64,000 nt of DNA, taken from the NCBI GenBank assembly GCA_020633465.1, contig JACKDN010000003.1, positions 372,001 to 436,000 on the forward strand. The letters run 5' to 3'. A program made the translations under genes and the position numbers. This stretch comes from Myxococcales bacterium. Its GTDB lineage: Bacteria; Myxococcota_A; Bradymonadia; UBA7976; UBA1532. The notes under the pieces are model-generated. The model was not told where the DNA came from, searched no databases, and was given only the letters and a program-made list of their open reading frames with translations. Positions 11,176 to 19,971 of this stretch are shown here, one piece after another; position 1 is the first letter of the stretch; the number at the start of each line of letters is the position of its first letter.

Positions 11176-11615
11176 GTCCGAGGCACGCGGGCCACCTGGC
11201 TCCAGTAGTGGCTGAGATCGCGGACCACCTCGACGAACTTGGCGAACCGGATCGGCTTGCAGATGAAGGCGTTGGCGCCGTGCGCGTAGGCCGCGGCCAC
11301 GTCCTCGTGGCGGGCCGACGTCGTCAGCATCAGCACGGGGATGGAGCGCAGCGCGGGATCACCCTTGATCTCGCGCAGCACCTCCATGCCGTTGAGCTTG
11401 GGCAGGTTGATGTCCAGCAGCACCAGATCGGGCCGGCGCGCGTCCTCGAAGGGGGGCCGCCGGTAGAGGAAGTCGAGCGCCTCTTGCCCGTCGCGCGTGA
11501 CGCTCATCTCGGCGTCCAGTCCACCCTTCTGGATGGCGCGCCGCGTGATGCGGACGTCGTTCTCGTCGTCCTCGATGAGCATGATGTGCATCGGGGGTCC
11601 GACTGGCGCGTTCAT
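11172..11615 (-). CDS. Single-domain response regulator (Rcp1/CheY-like)
   Basis: A 147-residue stand-alone receiver. Acidic residues IEDDEND, phospho-Asp in LVLLDINLP (about residue 68), LTTSA and ICKP (Lys) are all present, so it should be phosphorylatable. The longer loops (FLYRRPPFEDARRPDL) are typical of phytochrome-partner Rcp1-type receivers. The start at 11615 (MNAPV) was preferred over 11648 because AGGGAG lies upstream at a sensible distance. It overlaps the hybrid kinase by ATGA and precedes it on the same strand. It probably shuttles phosphate with that kinase; the downstream target is not visible. Confidence 0.9.
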   Translation of the reverse strand: MNAPVGPPMHIMLIEDDENDVRITRRAIQKGGLDAEMSVTRDGQEALDFLYRRPPFEDARRPDLVLLDINLPKLNGMEVLREIKGDPALRSIPVLMLTTSARHEDVAAAYAHGANAFICKPIRFAKFVEVVRDLSHYWSQVARVPRT

Positions 11616-11652
11616 CGAGGTCTGCTCCCTCTGAGGGCGTCTGCACACCCGC

Positions 11653-13182
11653 TCACCTGTCGCCGACGACCTCGCGGAGGGCCTCCACGACGCGCGGATC
11701 GTAGCGGGTGCCCGCGTCGGCCGTCATGGCCGTCAACGCCTCGGCCCGCTCCAGACCTTCCCGTCCGGCCCGGCAGGTCGTCAGGACGTCGAAGGCGTCC
11801 GCGACCGATACGATGCGCGCCAACAAGGGGATCGCCTCGCCGCGCAGCCCGTCGGGGCAACCCTGTCCGTCCCATCGCTCGTGGTGATGGCGTACCACGT
11901 CAATCTCGGCGTCGAACAGCCCGAAGGTGGCCAGCACCTCGGCGCCGCGCTGGGTGTGCTGCGCCAACGCCGCCGGATCGCGTCCGCCCTCCGCCTCCCG
12001 GCGCACCGCCAGCCGCCCCAGATCGTGCAGCATCGCGCCGAGGCGCAGCGCCTCGAGGTCCCGCCTCTCGACCCCCAGACGGCGACCGCACGCCACGGCC
12101 AGATCGGCCACCCGACGCCCGTGATCGCGCCGCCCGTCGTCCGCCTGCTCCACCATGCGGGCGACCGCCAGCATCCCCTCCACCACGCGCACGCGCAGCT
12201 CCGAGGTCGTCAGGCGCTCGGTGGGCGGCGGCGTCTGCAGATCGGGCAGCGCCTCCTGGTCGTCGGCGACGCACACCCGGTTGCGCCCCGCCCGCTTCGC
12301 TTCGTACAGGGCCGCGTCCGCCCGCTTGATCAGCGCGCGCTCGCTGTCGACGCCGGGCGTGCCGTTGGTCGCCACCCCCACCGACAGCGTGATGTCGACG
12401 CTCTGCCCGTCGGCCTGCACCGGCCGCGCGGCCACCTCGGCGCGCACGCGTTCGGCGAACCGCCGCGCGCCCTCGAGATCGGTGCTGGGCAGCACGACCA
12501 CGAACTCCTCGCCGCCGTAGCGCGCGATGATGTCGGCCTGCCGGGCGACCTCGGTCAGCGTGCGCGCGAGCTGCTTGAGCACCTCGTCGCCGAAGGGATG
12601 GCCGCAGGTGTCGTTGATGCGCTTGAAGTGATCGAGATCGATCATCAGGCACGCCAGCGGCTGGGCGTACCGCCGGGCGCGGGCGAACTCGGTGAGCAGC
12701 TGCTCCTGGAAGTGGCGGTGGTTGTAGAGGCCGGTCAGCCCGTCGCGGATGGCCCACTCGCGCAGGCGCTCGTTCGCCCGGCGCACCTCGGCCTCCAGCC
12801 GCGCCCGCTCGAGCACGTTGCGCAGGGTGCGCTCGAGCGCCTGGGCGTCGAGATCGTCCTTGCGCATGTAGTCGTAGGCGCCGGCCTTCATCACCTCGAC
12901 GGCCAGCCGCTCGTCGCCGTGGCCGGTCAGCATGACCACGGGCAGGTGCGCGTGCTCGGCGCGAAGGTCGCGGATGAGATCGTTGCCGGCGACGTCGGGC
13001 AGGTGCTGGTCGACGAGGGCCACGTCGAAGGCCTGGCTGCGCGTCTTCGCGAGCGCCTCCTGGCCGGTGTAGGCGATGTCGACCAGGTAGTTGCCGGGCA
13101 GCCGGCGGATGTAGCGGCGCAGGACGGCGACGTCGTCGACGCTGTCTTCCACCAGCAGAATGGAGATCCGACCGGCCACCAC
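11653..13182 (-). CDS. REC-GGDEF-HD-GYP cyclic-di-GMP signalling protein
   Basis: A 509-residue protein able in principle both to make and to degrade c-di-GMP. The receiver (1-120) has VEDSVDD and ALVDQHLP. The GGDEF domain (about 140-310) carries an active-type RYGGEEF with an RQAD inhibitory site five residues before it. The HD-GYP domain (about 330-505) has LHDLGRL, HHERWDGQGCPDGL and DAFD, with GQGCP where most members have GYP. Start is one of two tandem GTG codons at 13180-13182 or 13177-13179; no better ATG precedes the receiver. It lies 37 bp upstream of the single receiver gene on the same strand and is divergent from the sigma factor. Confidence 0.9.
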   Translation of the reverse strand: MVAGRISILLVEDSVDDVAVLRRYIRRLPGNYLVDIAYTGQEALAKTRSQAFDVALVDQHLPDVAGNDLIRDLRAEHAHLPVVMLTGHGDERLAVEVMKAGAYDYMRKDDLDAQALERTLRNVLERARLEAEVRRANERLREWAIRDGLTGLYNHRHFQEQLLTEFARARRYAQPLACLMIDLDHFKRINDTCGHPFGDEVLKQLARTLTEVARQADIIARYGGEEFVVVLPSTDLEGARRFAERVRAEVAARPVQADGQSVDITLSVGVATNGTPGVDSERALIKRADAALYEAKRAGRNRVCVADDQEALPDLQTPPPTERLTTSELRVRVVEGMLAVARMVEQADDGRRDHGRRVADLAVACGRRLGVERRDLEALRLGAMLHDLGRLAVRREAEGGRDPAALAQHTQRGAEVLATFGLFDAEIDVVRHHHERWDGQGCPDGLRGEAIPLLARIVSVADAFDVLTTCRAGREGLERAEALTAMTADAGTRYDPRVVEALREVVGDR

Positions 13183-13344
13183 ACGCCACCGTCCAGGCAA
13201 CCGCAGGAGTATACCGGCGCCCCCGTCCGGGCGAAACGCTCGCGCCGTAACCGGCCGCGGCGAGCCGTCGTACCTGCCCCCGACGTCCGGAATGCCGGCC
13301 GCCCGGACGGCGGTTGGCTTCGAGCGGAAAACAGGAGACGCCCC

Positions 13345-13941
13345 ATGACAAAAGAACACGAGCAGATGCTCCTCGAGCGGGCGACGCAGGGTGACCTGGC
13401 GGCCTTCGAGCAGCTGGTGGCCCCCCTCCGCGACCGCATCTACTGGCGCGCGGCGAAGGCGGTGGGGGATCTCGACGAGGCCGAGGACGTCACGCAGGAG
13501 ACCCTGGTGAAGGCCTTCACGCGCCTCGACACCTTCCGCGGTGACGCCCGGTTCAGCTCGTGGCTGTACCAGGTGGGCAGCAACTGCATCCGCATGCACC
13601 TGCGCACGCGGCGGCGCAAGGGCGCCTATCGCATCGACGATCACCTGGTCGAGGTCGAGGCCGGCGCCCACCCCGAGCGCCCCTCGGCGCCGGCCACCCC
13701 CGATCGCCTGGCCATGGAGGGTCAGCTGGTGGACGCCCTCGAGGCGGCCATCTCGGATCTGCCGCCGCAGTATGGCAACATCCTGCGCCTGTGGGTCGAG
13801 GACGGCCTCGACCTGAAGCAGATCCACGAGCGCTCCGGCCTCTCGATCGCCGCGATCAAGAGCCGGCTGCACCGCGCCCGACGGCGGGTCAAGGACGCCC
13901 TCGAGAGCGAGTACGGCGTCGGCGCTCTGCTGGCCGCCTGA
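13345..13941 (+). CDS. ECF-type RNA polymerase sigma factor
   Basis: A 198-residue sigma-70 family, extracytoplasmic-function class protein. Region 2 is visible as EDVTQETLVKAFTRLDTF and the core-binding SSWLYQVGSN (about 30-95). Region 4 helix-turn-helix is LDLKQIHERSGLSIAAIKSR followed by LHRARRRVKDAL (about 130-190). The ATG at 13345 follows AGGAG by 7-8 bases. No classical anti-sigma factor (zinc-binding or transmembrane ASD) is adjacent. The next gene, 41 bp downstream, is a membrane-anchored DUF547 protein. A long linker between regions 2 and 4 is Pro/Ala-rich. The regulon is unknown. Confidence 0.93.
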   Translation: MTKEHEQMLLERATQGDLAAFEQLVAPLRDRIYWRAAKAVGDLDEAEDVTQETLVKAFTRLDTFRGDARFSSWLYQVGSNCIRMHLRTRRRKGAYRIDDHLVEVEAGAHPERPSAPATPDRLAMEGQLVDALEAAISDLPPQYGNILRLWVEDGLDLKQIHERSGLSIAAIKSRLHRARRRVKDALESEYGVGALLAA

Positions 13942-13982
13942 TTCCCCGCCGCGGGGCGGGCAGGCTCGGAGGCTCCCCCGCC

Positions 13983-14777
13983 GTGCGCGCCCTTCGACAG
14001 TACGCCCTGGTCATCGTGGCCACCGTCCTGGTGGTCGTCCTCTTCTGGTTCCGCCCCGGCGGCGTCGAGGGCCCGCGCCCGGCCCCGGTGCCGGCCGAGG
14101 GCAAGGGCTTCGACCACGCCGCGCTCGGCGCCGCGCTGCAGGCCGTCGTCGGCGAGGACGGCGCGGTCGACTACGCGGCCCTGCGCCAATCGCCGGCCGC
14201 CCTCGACCGCTACCTCGGCCAGCTGCGCGCCACCAGCCCCGCCAGCGCCCCGCACCGCTTCCCGGGCACCGACGACCGTCTGGCCTACTACCTCAACGCC
14301 TACAACGCCTTCGTGCTGGCGGCCGTGCGCGATCACTGCCCCCTCGACGACGTGCAGTCGGTCTACCTCGGCGGCGGCCTCTTCTGGCGCGTGTCGTTCC
14401 TGCTCGGCGGCGTCGAGACGACGCTCAGCGATCTCGAGAGCGAGCGCATCCGCGAGGTCATGCAGAACGAGCCGGCGGTGCACTTCGCGCTGGTCAAGGG
14501 CGCCAAGGGCTTCCCCGCGCTGGCCCGCGCGCCCTACCGCGGCGAGACCGTGCGCGCCGAGCTCGCCGCGCTCGCCGCCCGCGTCGCGCGGGATCCCCGC
14601 TTCGTGAAGCAGGAGGGCGACACCCTGAAGGTCAGCCAGCTGTTCGAGTGGTACCTGGCCGACTTCGGCGGCGACGTGATCGCCTGGGTGAAGTCCGTGG
14701 CGCCGGAGGTCATCGAGGGCGAGCCGGTGAAGGTCGAGTACGTGCCCTTCGACTGGTCGCTCAACGGTCGCTGCTGA
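13983..14777 (+). CDS. DUF547 domain protein with N-terminal membrane anchor
   Basis: A 264-residue protein with one N-terminal hydrophobic helix (ALVIVATVLVVVLFWF) and a periplasmic DUF547 domain. Family hallmarks are DRLAYYLNAYNAFVLAAV, HFALVKGAKGFPAL (usually H.A..CA...CP.L) and a C-terminal FEWYLADFGG. The usual Cys pair in the second motif is replaced by Gly-Ala/Gly-Phe, an unusual feature. DUF547 has no settled biochemical function. The GTG at 13983 is the only start that keeps the membrane helix. It follows the sigma factor by 41 bp and probably shares its transcript. Its 3' end overlaps the convergent GGDEF gene by 17 bp. Confidence 0.85.
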   Translation: MRALRQYALVIVATVLVVVLFWFRPGGVEGPRPAPVPAEGKGFDHAALGAALQAVVGEDGAVDYAALRQSPAALDRYLGQLRATSPASAPHRFPGTDDRLAYYLNAYNAFVLAAVRDHCPLDDVQSVYLGGGLFWRVSFLLGGVETTLSDLESERIREVMQNEPAVHFALVKGAKGFPALARAPYRGETVRAELAALAARVARDPRFVKQEGDTLKVSQLFEWYLADFGGDVIAWVKSVAPEVIEGEPVKVEYVPFDWSLNGRC

Positions 14778-16194
14778 TGCCCTGTGGCGGCCGCGTCGGC
14801 GTCGGCGTCAGCGTCGCGATCTCCGACCACGCGTAGACCGAGTTCCGCTGGTTGCGCTTGCCGTGGAACATGGCGGCGTCGGCCTGGTGGAACAGCGACT
14901 CGCGGTCGTCGGCGGGGGCGGGCCAGGTCGACACGCCCGCGCACAGCGTCAGCCGGATGTCGTAGCCCTCGCGGTTCAGGAAGTGGTGCTCCTCGACGGC
15001 GCGCCGGATGCGCTCGGCCACCTGCACCGCCTCGCGCTCGGCGGCGTCGCGCAGGACGGCGATGAACTCGTCGCCGCCGTAGCGCACCAGCATGTCCTCG
15101 TCGCGCACGTAGCGCCGCAGCAGCCGCCCCGCCTCGGCGATGACCCGGCTGCCGATCGCGTGGCCGTGCCGGTCGTTGACCGACTTGAAGAAGTCGAGAT
15201 CCATGAAGATCACGCTGACCGGGGCGCCGCTCTCGCCGCGCGCGCGCAGATCGGCGTCGACCACGGCGTCCAGCGTCGAGGCGTTGCGCAGGCCGGTCAG
15301 GCTGTCGAGCAGGGCGCGGCTCTGCGCTTCTTCGTAGCGCTCGGCGTTGCGCAGGGCGCGCACCAGGCAGCGGCCCAGGAAGGCGCCGTCGCGCGTGGCG
15401 TCGGCGTCGAAGGGCTCGCCGGCGCCGCGCAGCATCACCGCCGCGCCGGCGCGATCGGTGTCGGCCAGCAGCGGCACGACCAGGGCGTGCTCCAGGCGCC
15501 GCAGGCGCGCGTCGCGCGACGGGATGAGGCGGTTGACGCCCTCGAGGGCGCGGGGGGCCTCGGCCTCGGTGAAGGCCTCGCCGGCGCTCTCGAACAGCGT
15601 CTCGACCAGCCAGCGCCCTTGCTTCTCGTCCAGGCCGCGGGTGGCCATCAGGCTCGGCTCGCCCTCTTCGAGCCGGCAAAGCAGCCCGGCGTCGGCGCGC
15701 GTGGCGGTGCGCAGGGCGTCGAGGGCCAGCGGGCCCAGCCGCTCGACCTCGAGGCAGGCCGAGATGCGCTGCGAGACCGCGAAGAGCTCGGCGTAGCGGG
15801 TCAGCTCGGCGTGCTCGGCGAGCAGCTGCCGGCGCTCGAGGCACCGCTTCACGTCCAGGGCCAGCGCGTCGGCGCTGACCGGCTTGACCAGGTAATGCCA
15901 GGCCCCGGCGCGCATCGCCCGCACGGCGGTGTCCACCGAGTCGACGCTGGTGATCACCAGCACCTCGATGCCCGGCCGCAGCCGCTTCGCCACGTCGAGC
16001 AGCTGCAGGCCGTCCATGCCCGGCATCAGCAGATCGGTGACGACGACGTCGAAGGTGTGCTGGCGCAGCAGGGCGACGGCGGCCTCGCCGTCCTCGGCGG
16101 ACTCGACGGTGTAGCCCTCGCGCTGCAGCCCGTCGGTGTACACCTGACGGGCGAACCAGTCGTCGTCCACCACGAGGATGCGTCCGGTCGCCAT
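14761..16194 (-). CDS. REC-GAF-GGDEF diguanylate cyclase response regulator
   Basis: A 477-residue two-component output protein that makes c-di-GMP. The receiver (1-118) has VVDDDWFARQ, VVVTDLLMPGMDG and LVKPV, all intact. A GAF-like sensor (about 130-290) follows. The C-terminal GGDEF domain has MDLDFFKSVND, then RYGGDEF, with an RDED inhibitory site five residues upstream, so product inhibition is expected. Two ATGs compete: 16203 has AGG directly abutting it, while 16194 has AGGATGG at a proper distance and was chosen. No cognate kinase gene is adjacent; the hybrid kinase lies 4 kb away on the same strand. Confidence 0.9.
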   Translation of the reverse strand: MATGRILVVDDDWFARQVYTDGLQREGYTVESAEDGEAAVALLRQHTFDVVVTDLLMPGMDGLQLLDVAKRLRPGIEVLVITSVDSVDTAVRAMRAGAWHYLVKPVSADALALDVKRCLERRQLLAEHAELTRYAELFAVSQRISACLEVERLGPLALDALRTATRADAGLLCRLEEGEPSLMATRGLDEKQGRWLVETLFESAGEAFTEAEAPRALEGVNRLIPSRDARLRRLEHALVVPLLADTDRAGAAVMLRGAGEPFDADATRDGAFLGRCLVRALRNAERYEEAQSRALLDSLTGLRNASTLDAVVDADLRARGESGAPVSVIFMDLDFFKSVNDRHGHAIGSRVIAEAGRLLRRYVRDEDMLVRYGGDEFIAVLRDAAEREAVQVAERIRRAVEEHHFLNREGYDIRLTLCAGVSTWPAPADDRESLFHQADAAMFHGKRNQRNSVYAWSEIATLTPTPTRPPQGISSDR

Positions 16195-16367
16195 GGCGTC
16201 CATCCTAATCAGGCGCGGCGCCGGACGCGAGCCGGTGCCGATCGTTCCGCCCGCGGGCGGGCGTGCGCCCGGGCGTCGCCTTGACGCTTCCGGGGGTGCA
16301 TGATACGAGCTTGCTGGCCGACGTGGGCCTCGTGGCCCGGGGGCCTCTGACCGGAGAGACGGACCAC

Positions 16368-17186
16368 ATGCAGGGAACCATCGTCGTCGCCGACAAGAGC
16401 AGCACCGTGCGCCGCATGGTCGAGATCGCCCTGGCGCGGCATCCGTTCAAGCTCGAGTTCGCCGCCGACGGCGCGGGGGCCATGCAGGCCGTCGGCGCCC
16501 ACGGCCCGCTGGTCGCCATCGTCGATCCGGATCTGCCCGGCGGCGGCTACGACGTCGCCCAGTCCATCAAGAGCGATCCGGCGACGCGCGGCGTGAAGGT
16601 GCTGATGCTGGCGGGGCGCAACCGCCACTACGACGCCGCGCGCGCCCAGCGGGCCGGCGTGGACGGGCACCTGACCAAGCCCTTCCAGACGCAGGAGCTG
16701 GTGGCCAAGGTGTTCGAGGCCATCGGTCAGGCGGTGCCCGACGCCGGCCTGTTCCGCACCTCGCTGGGCAACATCCCGCTGGCGCGCAAGCCGGCCGCCT
16801 CGGCGCCGCCCGCGCCGCGCCCGCGCCGATGGCCGCCGCGCCGCGCCGCCGCCGAGCCCGCGGCGCCCGTGGCCCCGCCTGCGCCCCCGGCGCCGCCCCC
16901 GCGCACCGCGGCCGGCGCCGGCAACCCGTTCGGCGGCACCAGCCCCTTCGAGACCGAGGCGCCGACGCGGCAGTTCGAGCGCCCGGCCGACGAGGCGCCG
17001 GTCGCCGCGGCCGCCGTGCAGGCGGCCACGTCGCGCATCACCGGCGACGCCGGCCTGGCCGGGGCGCTCGAGGGCGCCTCGCGCGAGGTCGTCGAGCGCA
17101 TCGCGTGGGAGGTCATCCCGCAGCTGGCCGAGGCCATCCTGAAGGAAGAGATCGCCCGCGTGGTACGCGAGCGCATGACCGCCTGA
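16368..17186 (+). CDS. Receiver-domain protein with Pro/Ala-rich linker and C-terminal helix
   Basis: A 272-residue protein. The N-terminal receiver (about 1-125) keeps VADKSSTVRRM, VAIVDPDLPGGG and HLTKPF, so phospho-Asp and Lys are present, though the first acidic pair is reduced to one residue (ADKS rather than DDS). A long Pro/Ala/Arg linker follows (about 140-205). The C-terminal amphipathic stretch REVVERIAWEVIPQLAEAIL plus KEEIARVVRERM resembles terminal helices of many deltaproteobacterial receiver proteins and, loosely, the PopZ C-terminus. It may be a polar or cluster-localised signalling adaptor, but this is inference. The ATG at 16368 has GGAGAGACGG upstream. Confidence 0.82.
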   Translation: MQGTIVVADKSSTVRRMVEIALARHPFKLEFAADGAGAMQAVGAHGPLVAIVDPDLPGGGYDVAQSIKSDPATRGVKVLMLAGRNRHYDAARAQRAGVDGHLTKPFQTQELVAKVFEAIGQAVPDAGLFRTSLGNIPLARKPAASAPPAPRPRRWPPRRAAAEPAAPVAPPAPPAPPPRTAAGAGNPFGGTSPFETEAPTRQFERPADEAPVAAAAVQAATSRITGDAGLAGALEGASREVVERIAWEVIPQLAEAILKEEIARVVRERMTA

Positions 17187-17301
17187 GCGACTTCGCTTTT
17201 CGGGCGAGGGCGCCGTTGGGCCGGCCTCGCCCGCCCCGCCCCCTCGCCCCGTCCGTTGGATAGCCAACCGGCCCGCCGATCGTGGGCCTCGGGGTGACCC
17301 A

Positions 17302-19971
17302 TTGAGCAACGAGCTGAACAAGGCCTACGACCATCGCGACGTCGAGGCCGCCTGGTACGCGCGCTGGATCGAGGGCGGGTGGTTCACGCCCGACGCGGAC
17401 AGCGACAAGCCCCCCTTCACCATCGTCATCCCGCCGCCCAACGTCACCGGCAGCCTGCACATGGGGCACGCGCTGACGGTGACCATTCAGGACGTCCTGG
17501 TGCGGTGGAAGCGCATGAGCGGCTTCAACGCGCTGTGGCTGCCCGGCACCGATCACGCCGGCATCGCGACGCAGATGGTGGTCGAGCGGCGCCTGGCCGA
17601 GGAGGGCCTCGACCGCTTCGCGCTGGGGCGCGAGAAGTTCCTCGAGCGCGTCTGGGAGTGGAAGGACCAGTACCACGCCCGAATCACCAAGCAGATCGAG
17701 GCGTTGGGCTGCTCGGTCGATTGGACGCGCGAGCGCTTCACGATGGACGAGGGCCTGTCGCGGGCGGTGCGCGAGGTGTTCGTCCGGCTGTACGAAGAGG
17801 GGCTGATCTACCGCGACGATCGCCTCGTGAACTGGTCGCCGGGCTGCCAGACGGTCATCTCGGATCTCGAGGTGGTCTACGAGGAGCGCGCCGGCTCCCT
17901 GTGGCACATCGCCTACCCGGTGGCCGACAGCGACGAGCGCCTGGTGGTGGCGACGACGCGGCCCGAGACGATGCTGGGTGACACGGCCGTGGCGGTGCAC
18001 CCGGACGATCCGCGGTATCAGCACCTGATCGGCAAGGAGATCGCCCTGCCGCTGACCGATCGGCGCATCCCGATCGTGGCCGACGCGATCCTGGTCGATC
18101 CCGCCTTCGGCACCGGCGCGGTGAAGGTGACGCCGGCCCACGACTTCAACGACTTCGAGACCGGCAAGCGGCACGCGCTGCCGGCCATCGCGGTGCTCGA
18201 CAGCTTCGCGAAGATGAACGACAACGCGCCCGAGGCCTACCGCGGTTTGGACCGCTTCGAGGCGCGCGAGGCCATCGTCGCCGACCTCGACAAGCTGGGG
18301 CTGCTGGTCGAGATCAAGCCGCACACCAACAACGTCGGCACCTGCCAGCGCAGCGGCGTGGTGGTCGAGCCGATGCTGTCGAAGCAGTGGTACGTGCGGG
18401 TCGAGCCGCTGGCCAAGCCGGCCGCCGACGCGGTGCGCGACGGGCGCACGCGCATCGTCCCCGAGTCGTGGGAGAAGACCTACTTCCACTGGATGGACAA
18501 CATCCGCGACTGGTGCATCAGCCGGCAGCTGTGGTGGGGCCACCAGATCCCCGCGTGGCACTGCGCGGCCTGCGGCGAGATCACCGTGCAGCGCGAGGAC
18601 GCCACGGCCTGCGCCCACTGCGGCAGCGACCAGGTGACCCAGGACGAGGACGTGCTCGACACCTGGTTCTCGAGCGGCCTGTGGCCCTTCTCGACCCTGG
18701 GCTGGCCCGACGACACCAAGGATCTCGCGACGTTCTACCCCACGTCGGTCATGGAGACCGGCTTCGACATCCTGTTCTTCTGGGTGGCCCGGATGATGAT
18801 GATGGGCCTGCACTTCATGGGCGAGGTGCCCTTCGACACGGTGCTGCTGCACGCGATGGTGCGCGACGAGCACGGCCAGAAGATGTCGAAGACGAAGGGC
18901 AACGTCATCGATCCGCTCGACGTCAGCCAGGAGTACGGCGCCGACAGCCTGCGCATGGCGCTGGCGTCGATGGCCGGCCACGGGCGCGACATCAAGATGT
19001 CGATGCGGCACGTCGAGGGCAGCCGCAACTACATCAACAAGGTCTGGAACGCCTGTCGTTTCGCGCTGTTGAACCTCGAGGGCTTCGACGCCGACGCGCC
19101 GGCGCCGGCGCGGCTGGGGGTGGTCGACCGCTGGATCCTCAGCCGGCTCGATCGCGCCACCGAGGCGGTCGACGGCGCGCTGCAGGCGCTCAGCATCAAC
19201 GACGCCGCCAACGCGCTGTACCAGTTCTTCTGGAGCGAGCTGTGCGACTGGTACATCGAGCTGTCGAAGCCGGTGCTGTACGGCGACGACGCCGAGGCCA
19301 AGGCGGCGACGCAGTGGACGCTGACCCAGGTGCTCGACGCCGCGCTGCGCCTGCTGCACCCGTTCATCCCCTTCGCGTCCGAGGAGATCTGGGCCAAGCT
19401 GCCGCTGGGTGACGCGCGCCCGCCGGCCCTGATCGTCGCCGACTTCCCGAAGCCGGGCGACTTCGCGCGCGACGACGAGGCCGAGGGCGCGGTCGACCTG
19501 CTGATGGGCATCGTCACCGGCGTCCGCAACATCCGGGGCGAGCTGAACCTGGGCGCCGGCCGGCCGGTGCCGACGGTGCTGCGCGCGCCCGACGGCGAGA
19601 CGGCGGCGCTGCTCGAGGGCCTGCGCACGGTCATCGAGCGCACCGCGCGCTGCGACGGGCTGACCATCCAGGCGCAGGGCGATCGGCCCAAGGGCGCCGC
19701 CATGCAGCTCGCCGGCACGACCGAGGTGCTGGTGCCGCTGGCCGGGCTCATCGATCTGGCCGAGGAGCTGGGGCGCTTGGACAAGGCGATCGGCAAGACC
19801 GAGAAGTCGCTCGAGCAGGTCACCAAGAAGCTGGCGAACCCGCGCTTCGTGGAGAACGCGCCCGAGGAGATCGTGGCCAAGGAGCGCGAGAAGCAGGCCG
19901 AGATCCAGGCGGCGCTGGACAAGCTGGCGCAGAGCCGCGCGCGCATCGAGGCCCTCGCCGCCGAAGGCTGA
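17302..19971 (+). CDS. valS: Valyl-tRNA synthetase
   Basis: An 889-residue class I aminoacyl-tRNA synthetase charging tRNA-Val. The HIGH motif appears as HMGH (residues 53-56) in PPPNVTGSLHMGHAL. The KMSKS loop reads KMSKT (527-531). The CP1 editing domain has the TTRPETMLGDTAVAVHPDD signature, zinc-ribbon-like Cys pairs sit near residues 415-440, and a C-terminal coiled coil (from about 815) closes the protein, as in bacterial ValS. The start is a TTG at 17302; no ATG precedes the conserved N-terminus and GGGGTG is upstream. Convergent with the protease-like gene. Identity is certain. Confidence 0.98.
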   Translation: MSNELNKAYDHRDVEAAWYARWIEGGWFTPDADSDKPPFTIVIPPPNVTGSLHMGHALTVTIQDVLVRWKRMSGFNALWLPGTDHAGIATQMVVERRLAEEGLDRFALGREKFLERVWEWKDQYHARITKQIEALGCSVDWTRERFTMDEGLSRAVREVFVRLYEEGLIYRDDRLVNWSPGCQTVISDLEVVYEERAGSLWHIAYPVADSDERLVVATTRPETMLGDTAVAVHPDDPRYQHLIGKEIALPLTDRRIPIVADAILVDPAFGTGAVKVTPAHDFNDFETGKRHALPAIAVLDSFAKMNDNAPEAYRGLDRFEAREAIVADLDKLGLLVEIKPHTNNVGTCQRSGVVVEPMLSKQWYVRVEPLAKPAADAVRDGRTRIVPESWEKTYFHWMDNIRDWCISRQLWWGHQIPAWHCAACGEITVQREDATACAHCGSDQVTQDEDVLDTWFSSGLWPFSTLGWPDDTKDLATFYPTSVMETGFDILFFWVARMMMMGLHFMGEVPFDTVLLHAMVRDEHGQKMSKTKGNVIDPLDVSQEYGADSLRMALASMAGHGRDIKMSMRHVEGSRNYINKVWNACRFALLNLEGFDADAPAPARLGVVDRWILSRLDRATEAVDGALQALSINDAANALYQFFWSELCDWYIELSKPVLYGDDAEAKAATQWTLTQVLDAALRLLHPFIPFASEEIWAKLPLGDARPPALIVADFPKPGDFARDDEAEGAVDLLMGIVTGVRNIRGELNLGAGRPVPTVLRAPDGETAALLEGLRTVIERTARCDGLTIQAQGDRPKGAAMQLAGTTEVLVPLAGLIDLAEELGRLDKAIGKTEKSLEQVTKKLANPRFVENAPEEIVAKEREKQAEIQAALDKLAQSRARIEALAAEG

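Noticed and set aside
8125..11208. Plus-strand 1027-codon open frame opposite the Rpn and histidine kinase genes
   Set aside because: Spans two well-supported minus-strand genes and reads as Ala/His/Gln-rich noise; an artefact of few stop codons at high GC.
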